Origin: an uncultured Actinomycetes bacterium
GTDB lineage: Bacteria; Actinomycetota; Actinomycetes; Mycobacteriales; Nakamurellaceae
DNA: 64,000 nucleotides
Assembly: GCA_937926105.1 (NCBI GenBank)
Contig: CALANS010000088.1
Location: forward strand, 1-64,000
Direction of reading: 5' to 3'
The translations under genes and the position numbers were made by a program. Under the pieces are notes generated by a model. The model was not told the origin of the DNA. It was given only the letters and a program-made list of their open reading frames with translations, and did no database searches. Shown piece after piece: positions 49,901-57,854 of the stretch (positions are counted from its first letter, which is position 1; every line of letters begins with the position of its first letter).

Positions 49901-50001
49901 CGGACGGCGCTCACGGCGAGAAGAAGCAGCGGGTGCTGACCAAGCTCGGAGAGTTCTTCGAGCGGTTCTTCGGTCTCGCATTCGGTGGAGGCGAGGCCTG
50001 A
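46906..50001 (+). CDS. hsdR: Type I restriction endonuclease subunit
   Basis: 1031 aa, normal length. The N-terminal nuclease domain has NRYDVTVLVNGLPIVHVELK (D...ExK). Motor: Walker A HTTGSGKTLTSFKAA, DECH box IIFDECHRSQFG, motif III FGFTGTPIF and motif VI-like QAYSRTNRIL. The C-terminal helices bind the methylase core. It cuts unmodified DNA after translocation. ATG overlaps hsdS; its TGA overlaps the next ATG (TGATG). Confidence 0.97.
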   Translation: MSEAPARKYDPIAISAESTVVAEFIPDATTASAYQSEADLEREFIKLLQGQAYEYLPITSEQQLVANLRTQLQALNGITFSDQEWDRFFTEKIAGANEGIVEKTVRIQEDHIQVLKRDDGSTKNIMLIDKTSIHNNRLQVINQYEIGAGEGGAKHANRYDVTVLVNGLPIVHVELKRRGVDIREAFNQIDRYQRDSFWAGSGLFEYVQLFVISNGTLTKYYSNTTRRQHISDSSGKRTRKTSNSFEFTSWWADAQNKPIQDLTAFAKTFFARHTLLNILARYCVLTADRLLFVMRPYQIVAAERILNRIEISTNYRQLGTLKAGGYVWHTTGSGKTLTSFKAAQLASRMPDVEKVLFVVDRKDLDYQTMREYDRFEKGAANSNTSTAVLKRQLEDPSSRIIITTIQKLATFIGGSKGHDIFGGHVVIIFDECHRSQFGDMHTAITKAFRRYNLFGFTGTPIFAVNAGTSGNPRLRTTAQAFGCFLHGDPVNCPPGESHQMAIHAYTIVDAISDKNVLPFRIDYVNTVQVAAGLTDKQVSAIDTEKALLAAERLTKVVDYTLEHFDQKTRRSERYSLGERRVHGFNALFATASIEAAKRYYTRFKEQQADLTPDRKLKIGLIFSYAANEAVGDDYLDEEGFETGELDQSSRDFLEAAIGDYNSTFGTSFDTSSDKFQNYYKDLSLRLKNREIDLVIVVNMFLTGFDATTLNTLFVDKRLVNHGLIQAYSRTNRILNSVKTYGNIVSFRDLEEETNDAIALFGNKDAKGIVLLAPYAEYYDQYAEKVQELLTQFPLGQPIIGEAAQKAFIALFGQILRLQNILTSFDDFAGNEILTERQGQDYRSVYLDLYAEFTKDKKTEKESIVEDVVFEIELIKQVEINVDYILMLVQQYREARGDGEDREIRATISHAIDASPSLRNKKDLVEDFVDSISATGNLDQEWAAYVAKRQAQELNTIIEDENLKPDETRAFIDAAFRDGEIKTTGTAITKVLPPVSRFSADGAHGEKKQRVLTKLGEFFERFFGLAFGGGEA

Positions 50002-50774
50002 TGACTGGCTCTGGTACGGACACTTCGTCGGCGTCGATGATCAAGATCGTCTACTTCGACGAGGAGACGGCTTCGGACTACCTCGACATCTCGGCCGGCG
50101 GGAAGACTGCCTCAACGAGCGAGAACGTCAAAGACCGGACGACCAAGCTGCACGGCGAGGTCGAGACGAAGTTGGCAGCCAAGTTCAGCTGGTTGCCGTT
50201 TCTCGGCGCGTCGGCGGAGGCCGGGGCTGGCGCCGAGGTGGGGCTGGCTGGGCAGAGCATCCTGCGGAAGACCCTGTCGAACACGATCCTGACGGACTAC
50301 CTGGCGCAGGTGAAGGACGATCCGCGCATCGCGCGACTCGAGGGGCTCCACGTCACGGCGTCGAGGAACTCGATGGCGTTCATGAAGATGTACACGCCAT
50401 ACATGGTCATCGCGAAGACCGAGGACTCGGGTATTGACCTGGCCCGGCTTGACGAAGCGCTCGCCGGCGCGAAGGGATACTACGAGCTCGTCGGTGAAGG
50501 CGCGGACGGGTCGAAGCGTGTACTGCGCTTCAACATCAAAGCGTTCCGGAACAACTATGGGCTCACTGATCTCGGCCGAATGCGGCTGGTCTTTCACGGC
50601 ATCCTCGTCGGCCAAGTCACCGAGGACGGGCTCGGCATCGAAGCCGAGATGTCGAGCGGTACTGACGATGATTCGCCGACCGCGCTGGAGCTGGTTGATG
50701 GTCCGGCAGCAGCGCACCAGGACCTGCTCGATGTCTTCGACGTAATACTCGCAGGGGTCGAGTATGCCGAGTGA
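50001..50774 (+). CDS. DUF6414-like protein in the defence operon
   Basis: 257 aa. The start IKIVYFDEETASDYLDISAG closely fits my memory of DUF6414, a family seen in defence contexts. The middle (FSWLPFLGASAEAGAGAEVG) is Gly/Ala-rich; the C-terminal half is alpha/beta with YYELVGEGADGSKRVLRFNI. No catalytic motif. ATG overlaps the hsdR stop, and the gene overlaps the next by 11 bases, so it is part of the same transcript. Its role is unknown; it may regulate or sense for the OLD/UvrD pair. Confidence 0.6.
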   Translation: MTGSGTDTSSASMIKIVYFDEETASDYLDISAGGKTASTSENVKDRTTKLHGEVETKLAAKFSWLPFLGASAEAGAGAEVGLAGQSILRKTLSNTILTDYLAQVKDDPRIARLEGLHVTASRNSMAFMKMYTPYMVIAKTEDSGIDLARLDEALAGAKGYYELVGEGADGSKRVLRFNIKAFRNNYGLTDLGRMRLVFHGILVGQVTEDGLGIEAEMSSGTDDDSPTALELVDGPAAAHQDLLDVFDVILAGVEYAE

Positions 50775-51927
50775 TACCAAGGTCACCATCTACTACGGCC
50801 CATCAGTCTGGTTCGAGGCGCAACTCGGGCGGCAGCAACGGGAGAGCCTGCTAGAGATCGCCTACGAGCGAGACGAAGCCAACCGTCGCCACGTCCACGT
50901 GGTCGAGGGACAGGATCCACCCGCTGCCGAGGCACCACCGCGTCCCAAGCGAGTAGCGGCGGAATCGAGCGACTACGCGAGTCTCGGCGAGCACGTCATC
51001 ACCAACTTCGCCGGGTTGATCCGCAGCATCAACCCAAAGCACCTACTTCTCCATAACCCGCCGGCCCACGTCCAGCAACAACTGGAGCGGTCCTTCGACA
51101 CTGACGTGAAGCGGTACACCTACCCGGCGGTCACCCGGGAGACGCTGATCAGGTTTCGTGACGGCTTCGCGAGCCACCTCGTCGGCCAAGCCGCAGTGCG
51201 GGAGTCTCTGCTGGCCGCCCTGTATCCGCTCACTACACGGCGTAGGACGAAGCCAGTCGTCCTGATGTTCTACGGGCCGTCTGGCGTGGGTAAGACGGAG
51301 ACGGCGCAGTTCGTAAACGGCCTACTCGGCGGGACACTGCTGCGGAAGCAGTTCTCGATGTTCCACAACGAGAAGTTCGCGTCCTATCTGTTCGGCGGCT
51401 CGCACAGCGAGGCATCGTTCGCCCGGGACCTGTTGGACCGCGAGTCCGGCGTCATCTTGATCGACGAGTTCGACAAGGCGAACGCGGTCTTCCACAGTGC
51501 CTTCTACCAACTCTTCGACAGCGGCATCTTCGAGGACAAGAACTACACCGTGCAGCTGGGTCCATCGCTGATCATCTGCACCTCCAATTACCGATCCGAG
51601 AGCGAGATCCGAGAGGCACTCGGTGATGCCCTGTATTCCCGGTTCGATGCACTGATCCGATTCGAGCCGCTGTCCGCGCCCGAGATCAAGCAAGTGATCG
51701 ACCGGCTACTCGCCGATCGCCTGTCCAAGCTCGAGGGCGACGAGCGTGATCGGTTGGACATCGAGCGCCTCAAGTCCATGCTCTACCGGCTCGCCGATAA
51801 CTCGGGGAACGTCCGCAAACTCGGGAAGACGGTCGACGAGGTCATCTCCCTGCTCCTCGTGCGCGCGGTACTTGATGAACTCACTCCGGTTGCCGAGCAA
51901 AGCCCTCGTGAGGAGCAGGCATCATGA
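50764..51927 (+). CDS. AAA+ ATPase (ClpB/torsin-like)
   Basis: 387 aa. Walker A MFYGPSGVGKTETAQFV, Walker B GVILIDEFDKANAVFH, sensor 1 LIICTSNYRSESE and a C-terminal lid helix. The IDEFDKA box and the lead-in SHLVGQAAVRESLLAALYPL are those of the ClpA/B D2 class. It lacks ClpB middle domains. The 130-residue N-terminus is unassigned. Overlaps DUF6414 and the OLD gene (ATGA), so it belongs with them. It may remodel or gate the neighbouring nuclease. Confidence 0.8.
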   Translation: MPSDTKVTIYYGPSVWFEAQLGRQQRESLLEIAYERDEANRRHVHVVEGQDPPAAEAPPRPKRVAAESSDYASLGEHVITNFAGLIRSINPKHLLLHNPPAHVQQQLERSFDTDVKRYTYPAVTRETLIRFRDGFASHLVGQAAVRESLLAALYPLTTRRRTKPVVLMFYGPSGVGKTETAQFVNGLLGGTLLRKQFSMFHNEKFASYLFGGSHSEASFARDLLDRESGVILIDEFDKANAVFHSAFYQLFDSGIFEDKNYTVQLGPSLIICTSNYRSESEIREALGDALYSRFDALIRFEPLSAPEIKQVIDRLLADRLSKLEGDERDRLDIERLKSMLYRLADNSGNVRKLGKTVDEVISLLLVRAVLDELTPVAEQSPREEQAS

Positions 51928-53783
51928 GGGTTCGGCAGCTGGAGATCGAGAACTTTCGGGGGATCACGAGCGGACGCGTGGTCTTCCAGCAGCACACCCT
52001 GCTCGTCGGCGGCAACAACATCGGTAAGTCGACAGTGTGCGAGGCCCTCGACCTGCTGCTCGGTCCGGAACGCCTTTACCGTCGGCCGCCCATCGACGAG
52101 CACGACTTCTCGCACGGTGCCTATCTCAACGATGACGACAGCCCTCGCGACATCCGGCTCAGCGCCGTACTGACTGAACTCACCGACCAGGAACAGCTCC
52201 GCTTCTTTCAGCATCTCCGCCGGTGGGACGACGCCGCGCTCCGCTTCATCGACGAAGAGCCGGGAGGTCTTGCTGAGGCCGACGACGAGCGTACGATGTG
52301 GGCGTTGCCGGTCATCTTCGTCGGACGGTATGACCGAGAGGAGGACGACTTCGTCGGCGAGACCTTCTTTGACCATCCAACACCGGAACTCGATGAACTC
52401 GACGATGAACAGAGAGCGTCGCTCGGCCAAGGCCGCGCAGCGTTCACCCGCGCCCACAAGCGCATGTGCGGCTTCGTCTTCCTCCGAGCCCTTCGGACGG
52501 GCTCACGCGCGCTGAGCCTGCAGCGAGGCTCATTGCTCGACACGATCCTTCGACTCGGCGGCGACGGCGCAGCCGAGATGTGGCAAGACGCGCTCGGTGC
52601 ACTGAAGAGCCTCGATCCTGCGATCGGGGAGATCGAACAGCTCAAGACGATCCGAACAAACATCCGGAACCGTCTCGGAAAGTTCGTGAATCTGGCCCCC
52701 GGTGAGGACTCGGCGGCCTTCTTCGCTTCTGACCTCACCCGAGAGCACCTGCGTGAGGTGGTCCGGCTATTCGTCGCAACGCAGCCGAGCAACCACGCTG
52801 TGCCCTTCGCGCGCCAAGGGACCGGCTCGCTCAACCTGCTTGTCTTTGCGCTCCTCACGATCATCGCCGATCTGAAAGAGCAGCAGTCGGTCATCTTCGT
52901 CATGGAAGAACCCGAGATCGCGCTACCGCCACATACCCAGCGACGGGTGACCAAGTACGTCCTGCAAGAGATGGGTCAATCGATCGTCACGTCGCACTCG
53001 CCCTACGTGATCGAGCAGTTCGACCCGGAGAGTGTCGTCATCCTCTCCCGTGACGGTGATCAGTTCGCTGGGTCGCCGATCGACGCAGCGAGCGTCAAAC
53101 CAAAGACCTATCGTGCGCAACGGCGGCAGTTCGCCGAAGCCATCCTGAGCCGCGCCGTCTTGGTGGTCGAGGGACAGACCGAGATGGTCGCTGTGCACGC
53201 AACCTCGTCAGCGCTCGAGCGACTCCGGCCCGGCTACTCGCACATCGATCTCGCGGGCGTCTCCCTGTTCAACGCGGGAAACGATCGGGAGGTCCCCAAA
53301 TTCGCGCCGGTCTTCAAGGCCATGGGTAAGCGCGTCTACGGCATGCGAGACAAGCTCAACGCCCCTGACGCGACCAACGCCACCGAAGACATCAAGTCAT
53401 TTGACCAGCTCTGGCAGTCGCCTGAACTCGGCATCGAACAGCTCCTCGTGAAGCAGGTCCCTTCAGCGGTGTTGCGCCGGTTCCTCGACGACGTGGTGCA
53501 GCGCGACGACTACCCAGCCGACAGCCACCCATACGTATCTGAGCAGGTTGCTGATGCGTCTCTGGCGAGCTTGGCCTGCGACGTCTTGAAGGTCCGCAAG
53601 GGTGACAACTACGGCCTCGGGTACGCCGCCATGCTCATAGACCAATGCCAGACCGAGTCAGATCTCCCCGAGTTCATACGGGTCGCACTCATCGCGATCG
53701 ATCAGGACCTGGGCACCGAGCCTGAGCTGGTCCTTGACGACGAAGCCGTGGTGCCACAGGCTGCGTCGGACATCGAGGAGTAA
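51924..53783 (+). CDS. OLD-family ATPase/TOPRIM nuclease (GajA-like)
   Basis: 619 aa. ABC-type ATPase: Walker A GGNNIGKST (28-36), signature-like FARQGTGSLNLLVFAL, Walker B SVIFVMEEPEIALPP and the SHSPYVIEQF switch. The TOPRIM part starts AVLVVEGQTEMVAVHA (catalytic Glu); the second acidic motif is only GMRDKLN and not the common DxD. Length and order match GajA of the Gabija anti-phage system. A UvrD-type helicase follows, as in Gabija. ATG overlaps the AAA+ gene stop. Confidence 0.85.
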   Translation: MRVRQLEIENFRGITSGRVVFQQHTLLVGGNNIGKSTVCEALDLLLGPERLYRRPPIDEHDFSHGAYLNDDDSPRDIRLSAVLTELTDQEQLRFFQHLRRWDDAALRFIDEEPGGLAEADDERTMWALPVIFVGRYDREEDDFVGETFFDHPTPELDELDDEQRASLGQGRAAFTRAHKRMCGFVFLRALRTGSRALSLQRGSLLDTILRLGGDGAAEMWQDALGALKSLDPAIGEIEQLKTIRTNIRNRLGKFVNLAPGEDSAAFFASDLTREHLREVVRLFVATQPSNHAVPFARQGTGSLNLLVFALLTIIADLKEQQSVIFVMEEPEIALPPHTQRRVTKYVLQEMGQSIVTSHSPYVIEQFDPESVVILSRDGDQFAGSPIDAASVKPKTYRAQRRQFAEAILSRAVLVVEGQTEMVAVHATSSALERLRPGYSHIDLAGVSLFNAGNDREVPKFAPVFKAMGKRVYGMRDKLNAPDATNATEDIKSFDQLWQSPELGIEQLLVKQVPSAVLRRFLDDVVQRDDYPADSHPYVSEQVADASLASLACDVLKVRKGDNYGLGYAAMLIDQCQTESDLPEFIRVALIAIDQDLGTEPELVLDDEAVVPQAASDIEE

Positions 53784-53789
53784 CGCGGC

Positions 53790-55487
53790 GTGCAGCTGGA
53801 ACTCTCCGAGACAGCTCGCGCCGTCCTGGAACACGAGTGCCCAGTCCTCGTGCTCGGTGGGCCAGGCTCCGGCAAGACGACCCTGTCGCTCCTGAAAGCC
53901 AAGGCACTCATCCCGGACCTCACGGCGGGCCAGGAGATCCTATTCCTGAGCTTCTCCCGGGCCGCGGTCCGCCAGGTCGAGATGCGATGCCGCGACATTC
54001 TGAGTTCCTCTGAGCGCCGCGTCATTGCCGTGCGCACCTACCACGCCTTCGCCATGGACGTGCTGCGCACACACGGACGGCTTCTCACGGGGACTACGCC
54101 CCGGATCGTGTATCCGGGAGACGAGAGCCTCGCCCGAGCCGCCTTCGAGGGGGACTGGGCAACCGAGACCGAGCGCCTCGCCAGCGAAGAGGGGCGATAC
54201 GTCTTCGGGCAGTTCGCAGCGGGAGCTAGCCAGCTCATTACCGGATCCGTAGCGATCGCAAGGCTGATCGCCAACAAGTACCCCGTCATCATCTTGGACG
54301 AGTTCCAGGACACCGATGACGCGCAGTGGGCACTTGTGAAGGCGCTCTCAGCGCGTTCCAGGACCGTCGTCATGGCCGACCCCGACCAGCGCATCTTTGA
54401 CTACGACGATCGTGTCGATCCGGAGCGCCTCAACCATATGCGCGACCACCTCGAGCCTGCCGAGTTCGACCTGACCGGGGAGAACCACCGCAGCCCGGAT
54501 GTCGGCATCTTGCAGTACGCGAACGCCGTCCTCACGAATCGCCCGCTGCCGACGACAGACGATGTCCTGCAGCGCTTCTACTGGGGGAACACCTTCGACA
54601 GCACCGTCCACGCCGGCGTCATCTGGATGTTCTCGATGCTGCGTAAAGCTGGCATCGCGCAGCCATCTGTGGTTGTGCTCGCTCGCACCAACTCCCTCGT
54701 TGGCAAGCTATCGGTGACACTGGGCCAGGCCCACACCTTCAACGGCCAGACCCTGCGACCTGTCGGGCACGACGTCCTATGGGACGCCGATCTCACCGCC
54801 GCTGCGGCGCTCGTAGTGGCCTCGATTCTCGAATGGCCCGGCCGCACGAAGCAGGAAGGGCTCGGCCAGACCCTCGACCGCATCGCGGACTACTTCGATG
54901 CCAAGAACGCTGCCAACCCGAGCAACTCAGCCAGCCAAGCGAGCCAGCGCTACCGAACGGCTGCAGACCGTGCACGGGCCGACCAGCCGCCACGACTCGC
55001 AAGCGGCAAGGTCCTCGCCGCCGCAATCGACAGCGGCCTGACGCTACGCGGCGACCCTGTCGAAGACTGGCGCCAAGCCCGCGACCTCCTTGGCGCTGGC
55101 AAAGACCTTGCTGACCTTCTTGCGAATGCCCGGTTCGTGCGCCTCTTCCGGGCGACCGATGAAATCGGGAGCCGGCTCGCGGACGCCTGGGACCAACGTG
55201 GAAGCTACGGCCGAGCGACCGACCTTGTTCGTCGTGCCCTCGAGACAGGACGACTCCAATCCGATCAGCGTGACCCTAGGGGGTGCGTCCTGATGACGAT
55301 CCACAAGGCGAAGGGCAAAGAGTTCGACGGTGTGGTGCTCGTCGAGGGCCAGTACCAGGGCAGCTTCTTCCGAGACGACGACACCGACGCACAGCGAGCA
55401 TCAACACGCCGACTCCTGCGCGTCGGCATCACCCGCGCGCGCCATCGCGTGGTCATCCTCCGACCGCAAGGAGCGTCGGCGCTGTAG
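53790..55487 (+). CDS. UvrD/Rep-family helicase (GajB-like)
   Basis: 565 aa SF1A helicase: Walker A LGGPGSGKTTLSLLKA, motif II VIILDEFQDTDDAQW, motif III VVMADPDQRIFDYD, motif V-like MTIHKAKGKEFDGVVL and motif VI LLRVGITRARHRVVIL. GajB of Gabija has this design and is activated by nucleotide pool or DNA-end changes. GTG 53790 has GGAG upstream, 6 bases after the OLD gene. Last gene of the operon that starts at hsdM. Confidence 0.85.
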   Translation: MQLELSETARAVLEHECPVLVLGGPGSGKTTLSLLKAKALIPDLTAGQEILFLSFSRAAVRQVEMRCRDILSSSERRVIAVRTYHAFAMDVLRTHGRLLTGTTPRIVYPGDESLARAAFEGDWATETERLASEEGRYVFGQFAAGASQLITGSVAIARLIANKYPVIILDEFQDTDDAQWALVKALSARSRTVVMADPDQRIFDYDDRVDPERLNHMRDHLEPAEFDLTGENHRSPDVGILQYANAVLTNRPLPTTDDVLQRFYWGNTFDSTVHAGVIWMFSMLRKAGIAQPSVVVLARTNSLVGKLSVTLGQAHTFNGQTLRPVGHDVLWDADLTAAAALVVASILEWPGRTKQEGLGQTLDRIADYFDAKNAANPSNSASQASQRYRTAADRARADQPPRLASGKVLAAAIDSGLTLRGDPVEDWRQARDLLGAGKDLADLLANARFVRLFRATDEIGSRLADAWDQRGSYGRATDLVRRALETGRLQSDQRDPRGCVLMTIHKAKGKEFDGVVLVEGQYQGSFFRDDDTDAQRASTRRLLRVGITRARHRVVILRPQGASAL

Positions 55488-55573
55488 CGGCTCATAGCCG
55501 CCTCGGTTGCCCGCTGACTACTGATCAGGGTTACATGGGAACAGCGAGCGTCCCAATTCTGGAGGCGCGGGGG

Positions 55574-56881
55574 CTAACGCCACCGGAGGTTCGTCGAGGT
55601 GGCACGTGCCCGCACGATCTCTTCGATCTCCCTCATTCGCGCCGGAACGCTGCGCGAGTGGTGCCGCACGTACACCCGCCTCGGCTCGTTGGGCTTGGAC
55701 GAGCCGAACAGAGCCAGCCCGGCGTTGACGATCAGCTCAATGACCACCATGTCCGTGCCATCGACTGGCAAGACCTCGAAGGAGTAGGACGGTGTCGGCT
55801 CAACCCATGCATCGACAAGCTCAGACAGAGTGTCCTTGTACTTGCTGGCTTTCGCGTTGGGTAACCCAACGACCTCGTAATCGTCGGTGATACCGAATAG
55901 CAGTGACCCACCACCACCGTTCGCAAAGGCGCAGACGGTCTTCATCGCCTTGGCCTTGGTCGAATCAGCCTCGGGGATCTGCTGCTTGAACTCCACCGTG
56001 TCGCTCTCGCGAGCCGCGAGGAACGCGTCGATCTTCGTCTTGGCGACGACCTCGACAGTGACCCCGGCTTCCTGTTGGCGCGCCCAGGGCCACGCGAGGA
56101 ATCGACGATCAAGCCACTCGGCTCCTGCCCTGATCACGACCCAAGCGCCTGGCGGGAGCCCGTTGGGCATCGGGAAGGCCACGGCGGTAGTCGAGTCCCG
56201 TGTCTTGAGCACCTCTGCCGGCCCCGGCGCGTCGCCCGCCAGCTCGAGAGTCAGACCGTCAAGGGCTGTTCCCTCGACCTCGACCCGCAACTCGTCCTCA
56301 GCGATCTCCACTCCGTTGATTCGTGCGCGCGTGTCGACACGCCGGAACATCGCGAACGTCGTAACGGATCCGCCAGGCTGGCTCGGACCTAGTCCGAAGA
56401 AGACCGCAGCGGCGTTGTAGAAGCTGGCGAAGCTCGGCGCGTCGCTGTCCGACAGGAGCGGTCGCTGCGGCTCGTTGGTCTGAAGGCTGCCGAGGTGAAC
56501 CTCGTAGGAGGGCCACTCAAGCACCTCGTATCCGCTGTGGGCTTGGCTCTCGCGGCGCTCCCAGTTGAGACGGTCGGTGGGCTGGCCGAGCGCGTGTTCC
56601 CAGCCGTCGTCGGTGGTCACCCTGCCTTCCTTGAGCCAGCCGCATACTTGCCTTCCGGGCAGCTCACGGGCAGAGAAGGCGACGTTCGCGTACTGCCAAT
56701 CGTGGTCGGCGCCACCCGGAGGCTTGAGGCCGTCGATGACCTCCAGCAAGCGAAGGCGCCAGGTGTCCGCTCCCTCGCGGCACCACGCGGCGCGCACCCA
56801 GACGCCGTCAATGTCTTTAAGCTGTGCGCCGAGTTCGGCGGCGACACCCGGGAGCTTCTGCGGGACCGTCATAGGTGCCAT
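55574..56881 (-). CDS. Schlafen/AlbA_2-domain protein
   Basis: 435 aa. The C-terminal 150 residues show ESDTVEFKQQIPEADSTKAK, then AMKTVCAFANGGGGSLLFGI, the hallmark of the AlbA_2 (Schlafen AAA_4) domain; prokaryotic members act as DNA-binding regulators or defence nucleases. The N-terminal 260 residues (VRAAWCREGADTWRLRLLEV, FYNAAAVFFGLGPSQPGGSV) are unassigned and beta-rich. Start uncertain (ATG 56881 or 56872). Convergent with the helicase gene. Likely part of the defence island. Confidence 0.75.
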   Translation of the reverse strand: MAPMTVPQKLPGVAAELGAQLKDIDGVWVRAAWCREGADTWRLRLLEVIDGLKPPGGADHDWQYANVAFSARELPGRQVCGWLKEGRVTTDDGWEHALGQPTDRLNWERRESQAHSGYEVLEWPSYEVHLGSLQTNEPQRPLLSDSDAPSFASFYNAAAVFFGLGPSQPGGSVTTFAMFRRVDTRARINGVEIAEDELRVEVEGTALDGLTLELAGDAPGPAEVLKTRDSTTAVAFPMPNGLPPGAWVVIRAGAEWLDRRFLAWPWARQQEAGVTVEVVAKTKIDAFLAARESDTVEFKQQIPEADSTKAKAMKTVCAFANGGGGSLLFGITDDYEVVGLPNAKASKYKDTLSELVDAWVEPTPSYSFEVLPVDGTDMVVIELIVNAGLALFGSSKPNEPRRVYVRHHSRSVPARMREIEEIVRARATSTNLRWR

Positions 56882-56944
56882 CTTGGACGGTGACTCTGAC
56901 AAGCCGTGCGTGCTCGACCCGGTTGCTCACGCCAAGGAACCGGG

Positions 56945-57178
56945 TCATTCATCGACGATCACAGGTCCGAGGGACGATCCAAGGTCCGGGGTACCTTCCG
57001 GATGCTCGGACTCTCGTGCGATCTGATGGGCGTAGTAGATCCACATCTCGTCGGTGAACGCTGGATCGTCGCCATCAACGTCCTCAGCCGCGGGAACAGC
57101 CTCCCATAGGTGATGCAAGCTCAGCGCGGAACCGGGCCGGTCGTCGTGGCGGCTGAGCCTCCGCTTCTTCCCGCTCAT
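56945..57178 (-). CDS. Small acidic protein coupled to the HTH gene
   Basis: 77 aa. Basic start [16 protein letters not shown], then acidic ([20 protein letters not shown]). ATG overlaps the stop of the HTH gene (ATGA at 57175-57178), so it is translated with it. No family recognised. The short, charged, two-halved sequence resembles small partner proteins of element regulators. Confidence 0.55.
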   Translation of the reverse strand: MSGKKRRLSRHDDRPGSALSLHHLWEAVPAAEDVDGDDPAFTDEMWIYYAHQIARESEHPEGTPDLGSSLGPVIVDE

Positions 57179-57612
57179 CGGGCCGCTCCTGTCGTGGAGC
57201 GCATGGTGACGCCACGCTCGCGCAGCCGCCGATGCACCGTGGTGGCCGTGACGCCGAGATGTTCACCGATCCTGGCGAGTGACCAGCCATCCTCGTAGAG
57301 CTGGGCAGCCTGGTCGATGTCCTCAGGGCTCAAGCCCGGGTGCTTGGTCTGGACGCCATTGCGGCTGAGGATCTTGCCGACCGTTCTGCGGTCGATGCCG
57401 AACTGGGGGCCGAGTTGGTAGACCGTGGCGCCAGCCTGGTAGGCATCGATGAGCGCCCGGGTCTGGTCGGCGTCGAGCTGACGGGCCGTGCCCGGTAAGC
57501 GTCGCCCGGGCGGCTTGGGTGCGGGAGAGCCGGGCTTCGGGAGCTTCTTCAGCAGGGCCTCCAGGGCGCTGACCTGGGATTTCGTGTTGTAGTAAGCTCC
57601 CCGCTTCTCCAC
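57175..57612 (-). CDS. Double-HTH protein, resolvase-tail-like, at the island edge
   Basis: 145 aa. Two Hin/resolvase-type HTH segments: [20 protein letters not shown] and [20 protein letters not shown], with LRERGVTMR at the end. They resemble the C-terminal DNA-binding part of recombinases; the catalytic domain is absent. The gene starts (GTG 57612) just inside a terminator hairpin, at the border with the conserved ctaD region. It may be a remnant of an integrase or a stand-alone att-binding factor. Confidence 0.65.
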   Translation of the reverse strand: MEKRGAYYNTKSQVSALEALLKKLPKPGSPAPKPPGRRLPGTARQLDADQTRALIDAYQAGATVYQLGPQFGIDRRTVGKILSRNGVQTKHPGLSPEDIDQAAQLYEDGWSLARIGEHLGVTATTVHRRLRERGVTMRSTTGAAR

Positions 57613-57615
57613 GTC

Positions 57616-57647
57616 AAAGGGTCGTCTCCGATCGGAGGCGGCCCTTT
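57616..57647 (+). terminator. Perfect 16-bp terminator without a rightward gene before it
   Basis: 57616-57631 pairs with 57632-57647 (two G-U), ending CCCTTTTTC. The genes to its left run leftward, so the transcript it should end is missing, as expected at an insertion boundary. Confidence 0.75.
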
Positions 57648-57854
57648 TTCATGCCTTCCACCGGCCCTGCTGGTGCGCCCGACGAGGCCGTCACGACCCG
57701 GGCGCAGCGGCGCGGCCGGGGTTGCCTCCCGGCAGGACTGCGCCCCAGCGCGTCGTCGTGCCCCGCCGGGTGCGTCGCAGACCGTCGGACTAAGCTTGCG
57801 CGGGAGTGCGCCGCGTGCGCACCGAGCCTTTGTCCACACCAGCAGGAGGCCGCC

